A stretch of 64,000 nucleotides of DNA. Origin: Chlorocebus sabaeus. Lineage: Eukaryota; Chordata; Mammalia; Primates; Cercopithecidae. This document shows, piece after piece, positions 36,691 to 47,989 of the stretch; position 1 is the first letter of the stretch; each line of letters opens with the position of its first letter. Location: assembly GCF_047675955.1 (NCBI RefSeq), contig NC_132911.1, forward strand, positions 75,239,133-75,303,132, written 5' to 3'. The position numbers and the translations under genes are program-made. A model generated the notes under the pieces. The model did no database searches and was not told the origin of the DNA. It was given only the letters and a program-made list of their open reading frames with translations.

Positions 36691-38305
36691 CTCCACAATT
36701 CTCTAGGTCTGTGTCGAGTTCCCATCCAAGAGAAACATTCATCAAAGTTTCAGTGGGATTCCTTGCAACAGCACCAACCTGAAAGCAATTGATTGATCAC
36801 CCCTGGGATTGAAGTAATGATCCATTGCTTATCCATCTTTTTATCCCTGATGAAAACAAGGAGTTTCCCTGTAAACAAGGTTTTTTCTAGGCTCAGAGAG
36901 CCCCATGACTCAGGTTTCAGAGGATGGACTATTTGTCCCAAATATAGACCTGGCAGTCTTTGAGGCCAATATGTTAGTTCTGTGATGTTTTAAATGCAAA
37001 ATTTGGACATGACCACCACATGAAAAGTTATGTTTAACTTTTTAAAACAATCAAGAGTATGCCTAGGCTAAGTGTTTTTAATTGCCATATTAACGGTAGG
37101 AAAAAACCCACAAACCTGCCTTGACATCCTGGCTCAAATTTTGTGGTATTTGTACCTTTACCTCTCACAAAATGATGCTTTTAAAAATAATATAGAAGAG
37201 TGATGCCTTTCACCATTCATATTAATTCATAACTGATCACCTGTAACTGAGACAACTACTTAGACTACAATTTTACTATTCTAGTCTGGCTAAGTGCTTC
37301 TGGAGACTTGAAGCACAAAACTCTGCTCACTCAAAAAGCTTGTTAATGGGTCCCTCATGACTCAGCTATCAATTTTTTAGTATCAGATATACATGCTGTA
37401 TCCATTATTACTTTCACTTAGCGCCAGATCTGACCTGACTCTACAGCAGCTTATGAGATTTTATTTATGTTCATTTTAGTCATAGATAAAAAGTAGACAT
37501 AGTGGTATGTAGAAAAATGTGTATTTTAATTCTTTTTACAAAAAGCTTCCTGTATAATATTGTGGACGTAGTTACTTTGTCTTTTAAAAGAATGGTTAAA
37601 TTTTTTCCACGTTTTCCACCTTTAACATGTCCTAGGTTGTTTAAATGTGCTTTGTAAGCAATGATAAAATGACAAGTTATCATTGATCTGTCCTTTCTTC
37701 CATCTCAGAGGGATTCATTAAATAATGCATGCACCCATGTGAATTACTTTCTTCAGTATAGTATCCCCAGACCATTAGCCAAATATAGCAACATTAGCAT
37801 CTTTCAACCCTTAGAAACCCTTTTGGCTTTCATTTAATTAAATTATCCCATTATGAAAACTCTTATAATGAGATTAAATTTAATTATTTATTAGACACTT
37901 ATTTGCACTAGGGAGCCTATCAATTATGCATGGTTGAGCTAAACATTTTTCAGTCCATCACCTTTTCTTTTCAAGGAAGGTGCAATTTATTAAGCACATT
38001 TCGGATACTTTATCTAGCAAGCCTTAATGGGAATAAGTATTTAGCCATCTTAAAAGCTACTACAATAAGGATTAAAATTACTATGTCTGAAAAATAGACA
38101 AAAGAATTAATGTAAAATATTCTAATGTTATAGACTTCCTGTTTTTAAAAATCTTAATTTAGTTTGTAGTTCATCTTTGAGGATTTTTCTATTATTATTC
38201 ATTTATCAAATACATAAAATATAGCTTAGAATTTAAATATAGGAATAATCACAGAACAAGTATGCATTTAAAACAATCCTATATTAAAATGTTAATATTA
38301 GTAAT
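36691..38305. other. Unique AT-rich DNA
   Basis: No recognised repeat or gene; contains the TAAT-rich candidate element described separately. Confidence 0.4.
37690..38060. promoter_or_regulatory. TAAT-rich candidate regulatory element
   Basis: Repeat-free DNA dense in homeodomain-type cores (TTTAATTAAATTA, TATAATGAGATTAAA, TTTAATTATTTATTAG) next to ATGCATGCA-like and ATTATGCAT motifs. In an AT-rich region such motifs also occur by chance, so this is a weak call based on clustering only. Confidence 0.22.
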
Positions 38306-38309
38306 ATTT

Positions 38310-38490
38310 TAAACGCTAATTTTAAAAACTTTTTATGGAAAATTTCAAAATAATGAAAAATAGAAAGAATAGTAAAATGAACCGTTAGGTAACCATCTTC
38401 CAGTTTCAGCAATTTTGAACCCATAGCTAATCTCGTTTCTTTCAACTGTCACTTTCCATCCCAATTCCCCACCAACAACTGAAGATCTGA
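38310..38490 (-). mobile_element. L1M 3' fragment, minus strand
   Basis: AAACTTTTTATGGAAAATTTCAAAATAATGAAAAATAGAAAGAATAGTAAAATGAACC and CAGTTTCAGCAATTTTGAACCCATAGC, then CCAATTCCCCACC, match the reversed 3' UTR of old L1M elements. A longer relative lies at 45.3-46.0 kb. Confidence 0.75.
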
Positions 38491-38744
38491 GACATCATTT
38501 TGACAGTCTTTATGAAAAGAAAATTGAGTGTCTCAAAGGGGAAATGCTTTTTGACAATGGAGTTTTAGTGAATGTTATGATGATAAATGTCAATTCATGG
38601 CATAGGCTGTCCTATAAGGTCTTGTGAATATATAATTAATTTTTCTTCTGGTATGATTAGTGCTGCTTTAAGTCAAGATGGTAGGAAGCATATGACTTGA
38701 AAGCTATGATATGTATACATGATATGGCTAAGATGTATGTAATG
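38491..38744. other. Unique DNA, nothing recognised
   Basis: A short spacer without recognised content. Confidence 0.4.
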
Positions 38745-39358
38745 ATATGGTGGACTGTTGTACTTGTTCCTTATTTGGTTCCCTTGCTTCCATTCTTGTC
38801 ACTTTTAAGTTTGTTTTTTGCACAATAGCAATAGTGATTCTTTTGAAAAGAATCATCATGTCATGCCTCTGCTCAAGCCCTCCAATAGTTCTTTATTTTA
38901 CTCTGCAGAGTGCCACCATGGGCCACAGGGCAATGCATATTCTGATTCTCTAACTGATCCTCTGGCCTTACTTCCCATCTCAACCTCCTTTGCTTAAGTT
39001 GCTCCAGCAACAATAACTACCTTGCAGATTTCCAGGTGCTTTAAGTGTATTCTAACCTTAAGGCCTTCCCAGGTGCTTTTCCACAGATGTCTGTGTAGCC
39101 CACTTTCTTACTTGCTTTAGGTCCCCATCCAAATGTCATCTTATCAGAGAGGCCTCCTCTGAGTGCACCATGTAGAAGAGCACCTCCCTCCCTCCCATCG
39201 TTGCCCTTCATCTCTCATCCCCAATTCCTTCTTCACAGCACTCATCATCATCTGGGACAGATTTTATTTCCACATCTCCTGCCAGAAGATCCCCAACACC
39301 TAGAACGATGCCTGGCATATTATATGGTGTTCAATGAATATTTGCTGAATAAATGAAA
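38745..39358 (+). mobile_element. L2 LINE, 3' region
   Basis: AGAATCATCATGTCATGCCTCTGCTCAAGCCCTCCAATAG, TTGCTCCAGCAACAATAACTACCTTGC, CCAGGTGCTTTTCCACAGATG, CCCCATCCAAATGTCATCTTATCAGAGAGGCCT, GCCTGGCATATTATATGGTGTTCAATGAATATTTGCTGAATAAATG follow the L2 3' order to its end. Confidence 0.88.
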
Positions 39359-40240
39359 ATAATTTCCTCAACTTTCTGAGATAATGTGTATGTTTGAATA
39401 TTGATTAAAGCGTATTTTTTAGATAGCTGTTGTGTGTGTATGGAAGGGTGTAGAGGATGAGGTGGAAAGGTAAATTAAGACCAGTTTGTGTTACTAGCAT
39501 TCTAAGTCGAATTTAAGGCTTTTAGATAATATTCTGCATGCCAAACTGCATGTGGGCTCAAGTCAGAAAATGGGTTCAGGTACAAGGGGCACTGCGGCAG
39601 ACTGAAAAGCTTGTGACCCCTGGAGAGAGAATAGCAGAATCAATTTATGTGGAACTCTGAGCTCAGGGATGATACATCTTCTCATTTTTTAAGAGGAGCT
39701 AGAAAAGTGAAGTTTTATGTTAAATCTCTCAATTTTAAAAACACTATGCGAACCAAATTAATTATATCATCATATCCAGGGAACACCATTTTACAACTTT
39801 GGCACCAAGTGTTGGGGAACTAGAATGAATCTTTAAGTTGGAAAGTGGGAGGATCACATTCGTCCTCAGGCTAATGACTCAGGACTCAGTGTGAGCAGTG
39901 GACTAAACTGATGAGAGCCAGGTGACCCAGAATCCACTAAAAGGCTACTTAGTAGATGAGGCAGGAATGAGAGGGTATGCACTAAGGCAGCTCAGAGAAG
40001 GGTACAAAGGAGGTGAGAGTGACAGGATTTTATGAGCAATTTGTTGAAGTAGAGAGAGGAATTCAGGATGATTTCCAGTTTTCTAACTCAGGAAAGAAAA
40101 GGGACTTAGAGGCTGATTTAGGTTTGGGAATGATAATGGTGATTTAAGGAAGAATGGAATCTGAGTTATCTCTAGATATTAAGATAGAGTTATATTTTAG
40201 ACTGTCAAAAAACATGCGTCAAGGGCTTGGGAGGCAGGCC
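39359..40240. other. Unique DNA, nothing secure
   Basis: No secure repeat or gene. The 39.84-40.12 kb stretch recalls a GATGATTTCCAGTTTTCTAACTC phrase found in old LINE copies, too weak to name. Confidence 0.4.
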
Positions 40241-40242
40241 TG

Positions 40243-40690
40243 AAGCAGGGTTTCTCAACCTCAGCATTGCTAACATGTTGGCTGGATCATTGTTTGTTAC
40301 AGAGGGCTGTCTGGTTCAGTGTTCAGCAGAACCCCTTGTGTCTACCCATTAGATGCCGGTAGCACTTCCTAATTGTAACAACCAGAAATTTCTGTGTTTT
40401 TTAGAATGTAAATAGGAGCTTTACTCATAATCACTAAAAACTGCAAACAACTCAAATGTCTATCAACTAGCAATTGTCTGAATAAATTTTGATACGTCGA
40501 TAGAACGGAATGCTCAGAAATACAAAAAAAAAAAAAAAAAAAAAACCTTTTAGTAGGCAAAAAATGGCTTCCCAAAAATGTCCATGTTCAATTTCTAGAA
40601 CCTGTGAATACCTTACCTTTCATACAATCAGAAATTTCTACAACCATTGACCAATGCCCCATGAGGGACAAAATGGACCCCTACCATTGC
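40243..40690 (-). mobile_element. MER20 hAT-Charlie element, interrupted
   Basis: The left part at 40243-40393 (GGGTTTCTCAACCTCAGCATTGCTAACATG, CTACCCATTAGATGCCGGTAGCACTTCC, TTGTAACAACCAG) and right part at 40627-40690 (TTTCTACAACCATTGACCAATGCCCC and GGGACAAAATGGACCCC) together rebuild a reversed MER20. A 233-bp insertion separates them. Confidence 0.82.
40394..40626 (+). mobile_element. Composite insertion in MER20 with L1 piece and A22 tract
   Basis: Flanked by CCAGAAATTTCT-type direct repeats (40381-40393 and 40627-40639, one mismatch). The first half (about 40417-40523) is L1 ORF2-like on the plus strand, AGCTTTACTCATAATCAC...CAACTCAAATGTCTATCAAC. A run of 22 A follows at 40524-40545. 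The last 81 bp are not a tail and resemble an old LTR segment (CCAAAAATGTCCATGTTC...AGAACCTGTGAATACCTTACC). Confidence 0.6.
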
Positions 40691-40733
40691 TAACTACTTG
40701 GCTAACGATATAAAATTAGGGGTTGTATTTGTC

Positions 40734-41176
40734 AGAGCTTTCCAGCGGGACAGACCTAATAGGATAGATGTATATATAAAGGGAAGTTTATTAGGAGTAT
40801 TGACTCTCATGATCCCACAATCATGTGAGGTCCCACACTAGGCCATCTGCAAGCTGAGGAGCAAGGAAACCAGTCTGAGTCCCAAAGCTGAAGAACTTGG
40901 AGTCTGATGTTCAAGGGCAAGAAGCATCCAGCACAGGAGAAAGATGTAGGCTGGGAAGCTAAGCCAGTCTAGTTTTTTCATGTTGTTCTGCCTGCTTTTA
41001 TTCTGGCAGCGGTGGCAGCTGATTAGATGGTGTCAAACCAGATTGAGGGTGGGTCTGCCTTTCCAGGCCACTGACTCAAATGTTAATCTCCTTTGGCAAC
41101 ACCCTCACAGACACACCCAGAAACAATACTTTGCATCTTTAATCCAATCAAGTTGACACTCAATATTAACCATCAC
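40734..41176 (-). mobile_element. Old LTR-type repeat, minus strand, family not named
   Basis: The sequence from TGTATTTGTCAGAGCTTTCC to CAATATTAACCATCACA has TG...CA ends on both strands. It contains a block I recognise from a common mammalian LTR repeat (CAACACCCTCACAGACACACCCAGAAACAATA and CAATCAAGTTGACAC). I cannot name the family reliably. Confidence 0.6.
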
Positions 41177-41194
41177 AGGGTCATCACAGTTGTA

Positions 41195-41352
41195 GCTAGT
41201 GTTTTTCAAATTTTTATGTGGCTATGAATAAATAGGAATCTTTACAATACAAATGTGTTTCAGGTCTGGGGTGGCCCTGAGAGTCTATATTTCTAACAAC
41301 TCTGAGATGATGCTGAGGCTGCCAGTCCAAGGGCTACACTTTGAAGGCAAGA
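41195..41352 (-). mobile_element. MER3-like hAT-Charlie element
   Basis: TTTCAGGTCTGGGGTGGCCCTGAGAGTCTATATTTCTAACAAC, GATGATGCTGAGGCTGCCAGTCCAAGGGCTACACTTTGAAGGCA match the reversed second half of MER3. The first half is decayed. Confidence 0.72.
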
Positions 41353-41559
41353 TTATAGATAACACTTGAAGTCATGGGAATGGATGGGGATCACCTGGCA
41401 AGACTCCACAGAGCAGGGCCTTTAACCTAGCAAGTGTGGCCTTTCAGGGGTTTATAAGTTAGGCCTCCCAAATGACTGCTATCTTTCATTTTTTTCCTCT
41501 TATTTTTAAAATTCTGTTTTCCCCTTTTGCATCTCAAATATTTTTATTAGAGCAGTATT

Positions 41560-42105
41560 GTACTTTTGTACTCTGGATCAGTTAGAATCCCAGCAGGAGA
41601 TAGAATTCCACCCAGATGGCACAACTGCAATGCATTGAATAAACGACTGTTTACACAGATGTAGGCAGGGCTAAAAAACCAGTAAGGAATGAAGAGGCAT
41701 CAAGAGACTGGCAACAATGGGATGTCCCAATAGTACTGCTGTCACAAAGCAAGGACTGCTGAGGAGGAGCTGTATTCTTGGAGGGATAACCATAACAGAA
41801 ATGAGGCAGAAAGCAGGAGGGAGCAGGGCAGAAATGCGCCCAGCGCTCACTCCTCTTGCCCTCTGACCATCCTCCTGGAGCTTTCTACTGGTTGAATCCA
41901 AATGTAGCCTGTCAGCCTGGGAACCTGGGGAGAGACAGTCTGTAGAGATCACGCTCCTGTGGCACAGGGAAGTGGGGGAAGAGTACAGAATGGATCCAGG
42001 GTGGCAGGGGACAAAGAAGAGTGAGCACATCCTCCTAACAGTTGTAAAATGGACATACTTAAGCACTGCATCCTTGTCCTTATCCCCAAATTGTAATATC
42101 AAGAA
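41560..42105 (-). mobile_element. Probable ancient LTR-like repeat, family not named
   Basis: CCCAGCAGGAGATAGAATTCCAC, GACTGTTTACACAGATGTAGGCAGGGC, GGTTGAATCCAAATGTAGCCTGTCAGCCTGGGAACC and GTACAGAATGGATCCAGGGTGGCAGGGG are phrases I know from a widespread mammalian repeat. The minus-strand frame at 42102-41671 (143 codons) overlies it and has no recognised domain, so I do not call it a gene. Confidence 0.42.
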
Positions 42106-42454
42106 TAGTTTCCTCTCTGCAGGGATTAAATAAAAATATCCTACTATTTATGATTATAGAAATTTGTCTCTGTTTATGTTGGATCTGGCTGTAATTAAGA
42201 AATGTCAATGAAGATTTCAGCTATCTTTGGTTCTACCTTCATTGCTGAACATGCAACACAGGAGCCATGATGCCTCTTTGGGGCCAAGTCCTGTATACAG
42301 AGTGTGAAGCCAATGAAGCCAAAGCCACAGCTTATGTGTGTCGCCCTGAATGCACACCAGGCCAGGTAGAACTTTGATAAGAGGAAGGCTCCATGTAAAT
42401 ATGTTGAGATGATTCCCAGACTAACATTTGTCCCTCAAAGCTACTAGAATTACC
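42106..42454. other. Unique DNA, nothing recognised
   Basis: No recognised repeat or gene. Confidence 0.4.
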
Positions 42455-42690
42455 ATGTAGTGTAGCTAAGAGGACAGACTGAAGCAGAGCAACTTGTTAA
42501 ATCTTGGCCTCACCCTTACTAGCTCTCTGAGTTTAGGGTACTTCTTTAAGCTCACTTTGTATCATTTTGCTCATCCCTAAATATGGGAACCTGTAACATG
42601 GGAGTAAGAGTAGTACTTACTCCATGGGGTTATTGTGAAAATTGAGATAATACAAATAAAGCACTTAGAATTATAGTTGGCCTACAGAAG
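42455..42690 (+). mobile_element. MIR SINE
   Basis: CATGTAGTGTAGCTAAGAGGACAGACTG at the start, then CTTAC...TAGCTCTCTGAGTTTAGGGTACTTC, CTTACTCCATGGGGTTATTGTGAAAATTGAGATAATAC and AAGCACTTAGAATTATAG cover nearly the full MIR. Confidence 0.85.
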
Positions 42691-43639
42691 ATCAATAATT
42701 ATTGATGTTATTATAAGATTAATTGTCTCATATCCAAACAAAGAATTGATAAGAACCAAAATTAATGAGAACTTTAAGTTCTCTGGAGACAGTCAAAGAA
42801 GAGGAGGAAGAAAGGTGTCTTTGCAAAGAATCTCACCTAGTAAAGAGGCACTGATATTTCCCCAGTTTCCCTCATATTGCCAGCACATCACTGCTGATGT
42901 CAATCAGAGCAACCAGTGCTTCCGGTTTTCTACTGTTATGTGATGCTGAGGCTATTGGAGAATAATTTCTGTCTTACAAGTTTTGAAGCATCTGCAGTGC
43001 TCCAAAATATGTCAGACTTTGTGATTTTAGTGGCATTTACTTCTAAATATGACTTGAGAGCCATAAACTCAAGTAGAACCAAAGATTTCAATCATTGTCT
43101 TTTCCAGAGGCTTACTCCATAAATAGAAGAATCACATAAAGGTTTTCTGTAGTTCAGAAATAAGTTCTCAGGTTTTTCAGAGATCAAGGCTTTAAGGCAC
43201 CTAACTATCAGATGGATATGTCCCTTTCTCTGAGTAAAAAGGAAATCTACCCTCAGAATATTGACCACAGAGAGTTCCCACATGACTTGGCTTACTTTGT
43301 GGAAAATTTTGACATATGTTTGAGGTAAATATTTTGATTCAAGAATCTGATGGAACTATTTCAAAACAGGCTGAGAAAACTGGTTTGGCCCACTTTCATC
43401 TCAGAGAAGGGATTGCAGGTAGGTTTTAATGTAAATGTTTTAGTGCTGAGACAGATATCTATAGGCTGGAGACAAGAGTGATAAAGCTCTAGCTATTTCT
43501 CTGCAGTCAAAAGTAGAAAGGCTGTAAACCTTGTCAAAGATGACAGTACAGACTTGGGCACACTGCAAACGATGGGACAAGAATTCACTTTGAGGAGTCT
43601 CAGATAATTCTGGTGTTTCTTGAGAGAAACCTTCTGTAG
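42691..43639. other. Unique DNA, nothing recognised
   Basis: No recognised repeat. Frames at 42677-43283 and 43440-43652 have no family signature. Confidence 0.4.
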
Positions 43640-44078
43640 TGGATACTGTCAAGTGCTACCCAGCTTTCCCTTCAGTAATGAAACATGTATTCCCCCAGCT
43701 GCTTGGACAGCCACTGGGAGAGCTGCTGGAAGGGGCTTCTCAGCTGTCAGTTCTCCTTAGGAATTGCCTTGCCTGAAAAGCACAGCCTCTTCTGAGGTCA
43801 AACCCTTTCTGGGGCAGCTGGCATCCAACTATTGATTGATATGGGTGCCTGATGGCCTGGCTTGTAGCCCCTACTCAGGATAACTATGTAGGGCCTTCCC
43901 TCTGGGGCAGCTGAGGCTTCCTGGAGGCTGCCTTGCCATTAATCTCTTTGTCTGCTCAATTCTACTTTTTTTCCTACCCTTACACAGTGTTAATCGCAAC
44001 AGCATTCTCTAATAAACTTCCTATGTGCTAATTGTCTTAGATTTTACCTTCCAGGAAACCCAGCTTGTGACACTTGTG
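43640..44078 (+). mobile_element. Probable old LTR (ERVL-like), family not named
   Basis: GATATGGGTGCCTGATGGCCTGGC, AGCCCCTACTCAGGATAACTATGTAGGGCCTTCCCTCTGGGGCAGC and a terminal AATAAACTTCCTATGTGCTAATTGTC...CCAGGAAACCCAGCTTGTGACA are laid out like an LTR with its poly(A) signal (AATAAA at 44012-44017) close to the 3' end. Confidence 0.5.
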
Positions 44079-45282
44079 ACAGCTTATGACCTTCATCTAA
44101 CAGAGAGAACAAAGCAGAATGATTCCTTTCTTGCTGCATACCTTTAAGAGTAAGACATTTAGCTCTAGTTATTAAGTAAATGAAAATTCAGAATCAATTG
44201 CATAACCAAAGAGGACACAAACATACCTAATTACAAACATCACCACAATTACAGCACCGCTGTCAAGCTAAAACAAAGCAAAACAAAACACAGCAGCATT
44301 GAGATTTACTTTTGAACACAATTGGGATACCTTATTTCGCATATACAGTTTGTATTTTTCCTTTTTTATAATCAGAAAATCACTATTTATATAATTTGTG
44401 ACACAGAGAAGGTTGTTTTAAGTCTGCATATTTGAAGTAAATTTCCAATGCAATAAAATTGATGGCATGCCAAATTTTGTGTGTAGGTGTTTATGGGCAT
44501 TTTATCCTGGGGAAATGATCCAAGCCTTTCATTGGATTCCCATAGGAGTTTCTGATTTAAAAAAGGCTAAAAACAATTGGTATAAAGTAAAATGAGAAGC
44601 AGAACTAGGATAATATACTGAGCATATGGAAGGCACTCAAATCCTCGCTGAATATTGAGAGGGCCACTGGAGTTGCTAATGCAGGAGACTGAGAAGTTTC
44701 TGTTAGGGAGGCGGGCTGCTGCACAGGTGGCACCTGAGGCTGTCATCACCACCACCATAGGGATGCTTAGGGACTCTTAAGAAGGAAGCACTTTGTTTTG
44801 ACATTTTAAAGATAATCTTTCTGGACTTTTGGTCATCTTTGATTTTATTCTACTTCTGAACTTCCAAAATATCATCCTTGTAATAATATGTTTTCATATC
44901 CCTCCTTCTCTCATTCTATACAGTTAAACTATGGCACTTTTACCTTGACATTGGCTTTGGACAGTGATTCTGCTTCCTCGGCCTGACTCTGCTGCTTCAC
45001 ACAAGTCCCTCTCACCCACTCTAATTTAGTCTTGGAACTCCCTGTCCTAGCACTGCTGCCCAAAAGGTATTCCCACCATACTTTGTAATCAGAACAGTGG
45101 AGGTATGGAAATATCAGAAGAGAACCTTGAAATCAAATGTGAGACTGTCGAGGGTAAGGAGTAGGCAACAGTGCTAGGTATGGCAGGGATCATGATGGTG
45201 ACTCAAAAAGATGCCCTTGACGTTGGCCATGTTGGTCATTCCTGGCTATGCCCAGAGCAGTTTAAGTAGGATGTGGAAGGCA
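44079..45282. other. Unique DNA, nothing recognised
   Basis: No recognised repeat or gene. The minus frame at 44567-44758 has no family signature. Confidence 0.4.
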
Positions 45283-45980
45283 CAAGTTCTTTTTTTAAAC
45301 TCTTTATTATGGAGTATTTAAAATGTAACAATAAATTTCCATGTATCCATTATCCAGATTTGATAATAATCTCAATTCATTGCCTTATTTCAGCCATGTC
45401 TCCATCCACTCCTCCCATATTGGAGCAAAGTTCAGACATCATATTATTTTATCCATAAACATTTCAGAATATATCACTAAAAGATAAGGTCACTTAAACA
45501 TATGCAGTTATCATACTATTATTGCACCTACGATAAATGAACAACAATTTCTTTATGTCATCAAATATCCAGTTAATTCTCATTTCTGTAATGGTCATTT
45601 CCCACGATTTTTTGTGAATTCATAAATTGCTTTATAAAAGTTGATGCGAATGAAAATGTTTCTATGCACTGAAATTGTTTAATATCTTTTAAATCTATGT
45701 TTACCTCCATCTCTCTCTTTTTCCTTCATTTTTGCAATTAATTGTTGCTGTTGTTTTACAGCTTTATTGAGTTATAATTGATACACAAAAAACTGCACAT
45801 ATATAGTGGATACAATTTGCTGAGTTTGGACATATGAATATGCCACTGGTTGTAAAAGAAATAGAGTTGTTTCTCCTGTAGAGTTTGCCACAGTCTGGAT
45901 TTTGTTAATTATATCCCTATGCTGTCTGTTTCTCTGTCATGTATATTTCCTGCAAATTGTAGGTGTGATCAGGGGATGCC
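45283..45980 (-). mobile_element. L1M 3' UTR region, minus strand
   Basis: AAACTCTTTATTATGGAGTATTTAAAATGTAAC, GAGCAAAGTTCAGACATCATATTATTTTATCCATAAACATTTCAG, AAAAGATAAGGTCACTT, CATCAAATATCCAGTTAATTCTC and GTAGAGTTTGCCACAGTCTGGATTTTG are ordered landmarks of the reversed L1M 3' region. A segment at about 45745-45840 (TTTATTGAGTTATAATTGATACAC) looks like an extra L1-derived piece. Confidence 0.82.
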
Positions 45981-46961
45981 ATATATTAAGATTTGAGGGG
46001 CGAATGCAATTGAGAAAAGGAAGATGGTAAAATGTGAGTGGTTTCCAGAAAGTTTGTCAGTGATAAAAAGGAAAGTAATAGGTTTAAAACTTGAAGAAAA
46101 CTTTGCTCTTTGTTTTTGTTTTTGTAAGGGGTATTTGGAAAGTTTGCACATGCTCATCAAATAACAAGGGAAAAGCATCCAGATCATAGAAGTTTAATAC
46201 CCAAGGAAGGTGGATATTTACCAAGCAAAGACTTGTAAAAGATGGAAAGAGAATTTATTGAGTGGCTCAGCATGCATTCATTTATTCACCCACTCTAATT
46301 TTGTACCTTTTGTGTACCAGACATAGTGCAGATGCTGGTGAAATCAAGATAAATTTAAATAACAGTGATAAAGAGACAACTTCCCCTATAATCAAGGGCC
46401 TTACATGCTGAAGTGATAAAGAAATGAAGGGTAATAACAATTGCACAGACACCTGAACCCAGAAACAGCAGGTGGCTTGGAAGAGAAAGGGGTCCAGTCT
46501 TTAATTCTGATTGACCCACATTCTGTGGTTAAGAGTTAATTATCCAAAAAAAACGGTTGGACAGGAGAGGAGAGTACAGGGATGAGTTAAGGGTCTTGAG
46601 CAATCGTTGTTCTAAATAGCATCTCTTGTTTGTTGTTGTTGTTGTTGTTGTTTTAAGCTGGTCTGAAATGGACCAGCCGAATCTGAAATGATTCAGAAAA
46701 GGAAATAAGCTAATTGTAGAATTTCAGGTGCTAGAAGAGGGGACATATTTATGGCCATTTACCTTTCTGGAATGCCTATTATGATACCATTTTGGCACCT
46801 TGTGCTACTCTTATTTGTAAATATTGGCCTGAATCCTAATTTTATTCAGGTGTTCTAGAGTAGACTTTGACTGAAGAGGTGATGTCCTAGAGGTGGTTGT
46901 GACTGTGACTATGTAAAATAAGGTGATGTGTATTATCCCTTCCTTTTGTATATTTCTGAAT
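45981..46961. other. Unique DNA with a TTG microsatellite
   Basis: No secure interspersed repeat. A (TTG)n array lies at about 46626-46651. Confidence 0.4.
46626..46651. repeat. (TTG)n microsatellite
   Basis: About eight TTG/TTTG units. Confidence 0.9.
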
Positions 46962-47267
46962 TTTTTTTTTCTTTTTTTTTCTTTTTGATGGAATATCGTT
47001 CTGTCACCCAGGCTGGAGTGCAGTGGCGCTATATCTCGGCTCAATGCAGGCTCCGCCTCCCGGGTTCACGCCATTCTCCTGCCTCAGCCTCCCTAGTAGC
47101 TGGGACTACAGGCGCACGCCGCCACGTCCAGCTAATTTTTTGTATTTTTAATAGACACAGGGTTTCACTGTGTTAGCCAGGATGGTCTCGATCTGCTGAC
47201 CTCGTGATCCGCCCGCCTTGACTTCTCTAAGTGCTGGGATTACAGGCATGAGCCACCGCGCCCGGCC
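46962..47267 (-). mobile_element. AluY-like, minus strand
   Basis: A full-length reversed Alu with T tail, preserved CpGs and Y-type phrases (CAGGCTCCGCCTCCCGGGTTCACGCCATTCTCC; GCCACCGCGCCCGGCC). The duplication TGTATATTTCTGAAT / TGTATGTTTCTGAAT lies at 46947-46961 and 47268-47282 with one mismatch. The frame at 46928-47176 is its shadow. Confidence 0.95.
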
Positions 47268-47282
47268 TGTATGTTTCTGAAT

Positions 47283-47985
47283 CTTAACGTCATTTGATTA
47301 TCGCTACCTGTACTTCACAATCTATCAGATGATGTGTTCTGTCAGTTTTACCTCTAGCTTTTAAACATTTTAAACTGCAACCCACACTTGGAAACATTTT
47401 TCATCACAATTCAGTAATAACATATTTGCCACATTTGCATACGTGAATATCTATATGGCTAAAAAATTCATAGACTAACACTCTTTAATTAAGTGTGGTG
47501 ACCACTGGTATTTTATATTCTATTTCATTTTTCAAAAATGTTAGTAGCAAGCCATTCAAGTCATTCGAAGACCCATTAATACATTGTAACCAGTAGTATG
47601 AAAAACATTATTTTTGTATTTTCTCCTTCCCCTCCCTCTAGCTGGGGCTTTTCAATGACTCTATGACATGGACAACTCCAAAATGCCCTACTCCTGCTCT
47701 AAATTGTATTATTTTTTATAACGTGCATTTCTGATAAGATCACTTCCTTTATTAATCACAAAATACTTCTAAGTAGGGATGAAATATGTTCGTCTTTCAT
47801 TATTTGGACCCTGTTGCCATTTTCAATCTGACTTCGTAGTGCCATTTCCAAGCACTGTGCTATAGTCAAACTGACCACAACAGTCAATTCCAAAAAGGCA
47901 CAAATCATTTTTTAAATGTTCTTAATGTTTTCTGAAGTCACGAAAAACAAGTATGTACTTTAAGAAGTGAAACAATCCAAACACA
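47283..47985. other. Unique DNA, nothing recognised
   Basis: No recognised repeat or gene. Confidence 0.4.
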
Positions 47986-47989
47986 TGTA

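Noticed and set aside
41671..42102. 143-codon minus-strand frame as a gene
   Set aside because: It lies over an LTR-like interspersed repeat, has no recognised domain and no splice or promoter context.
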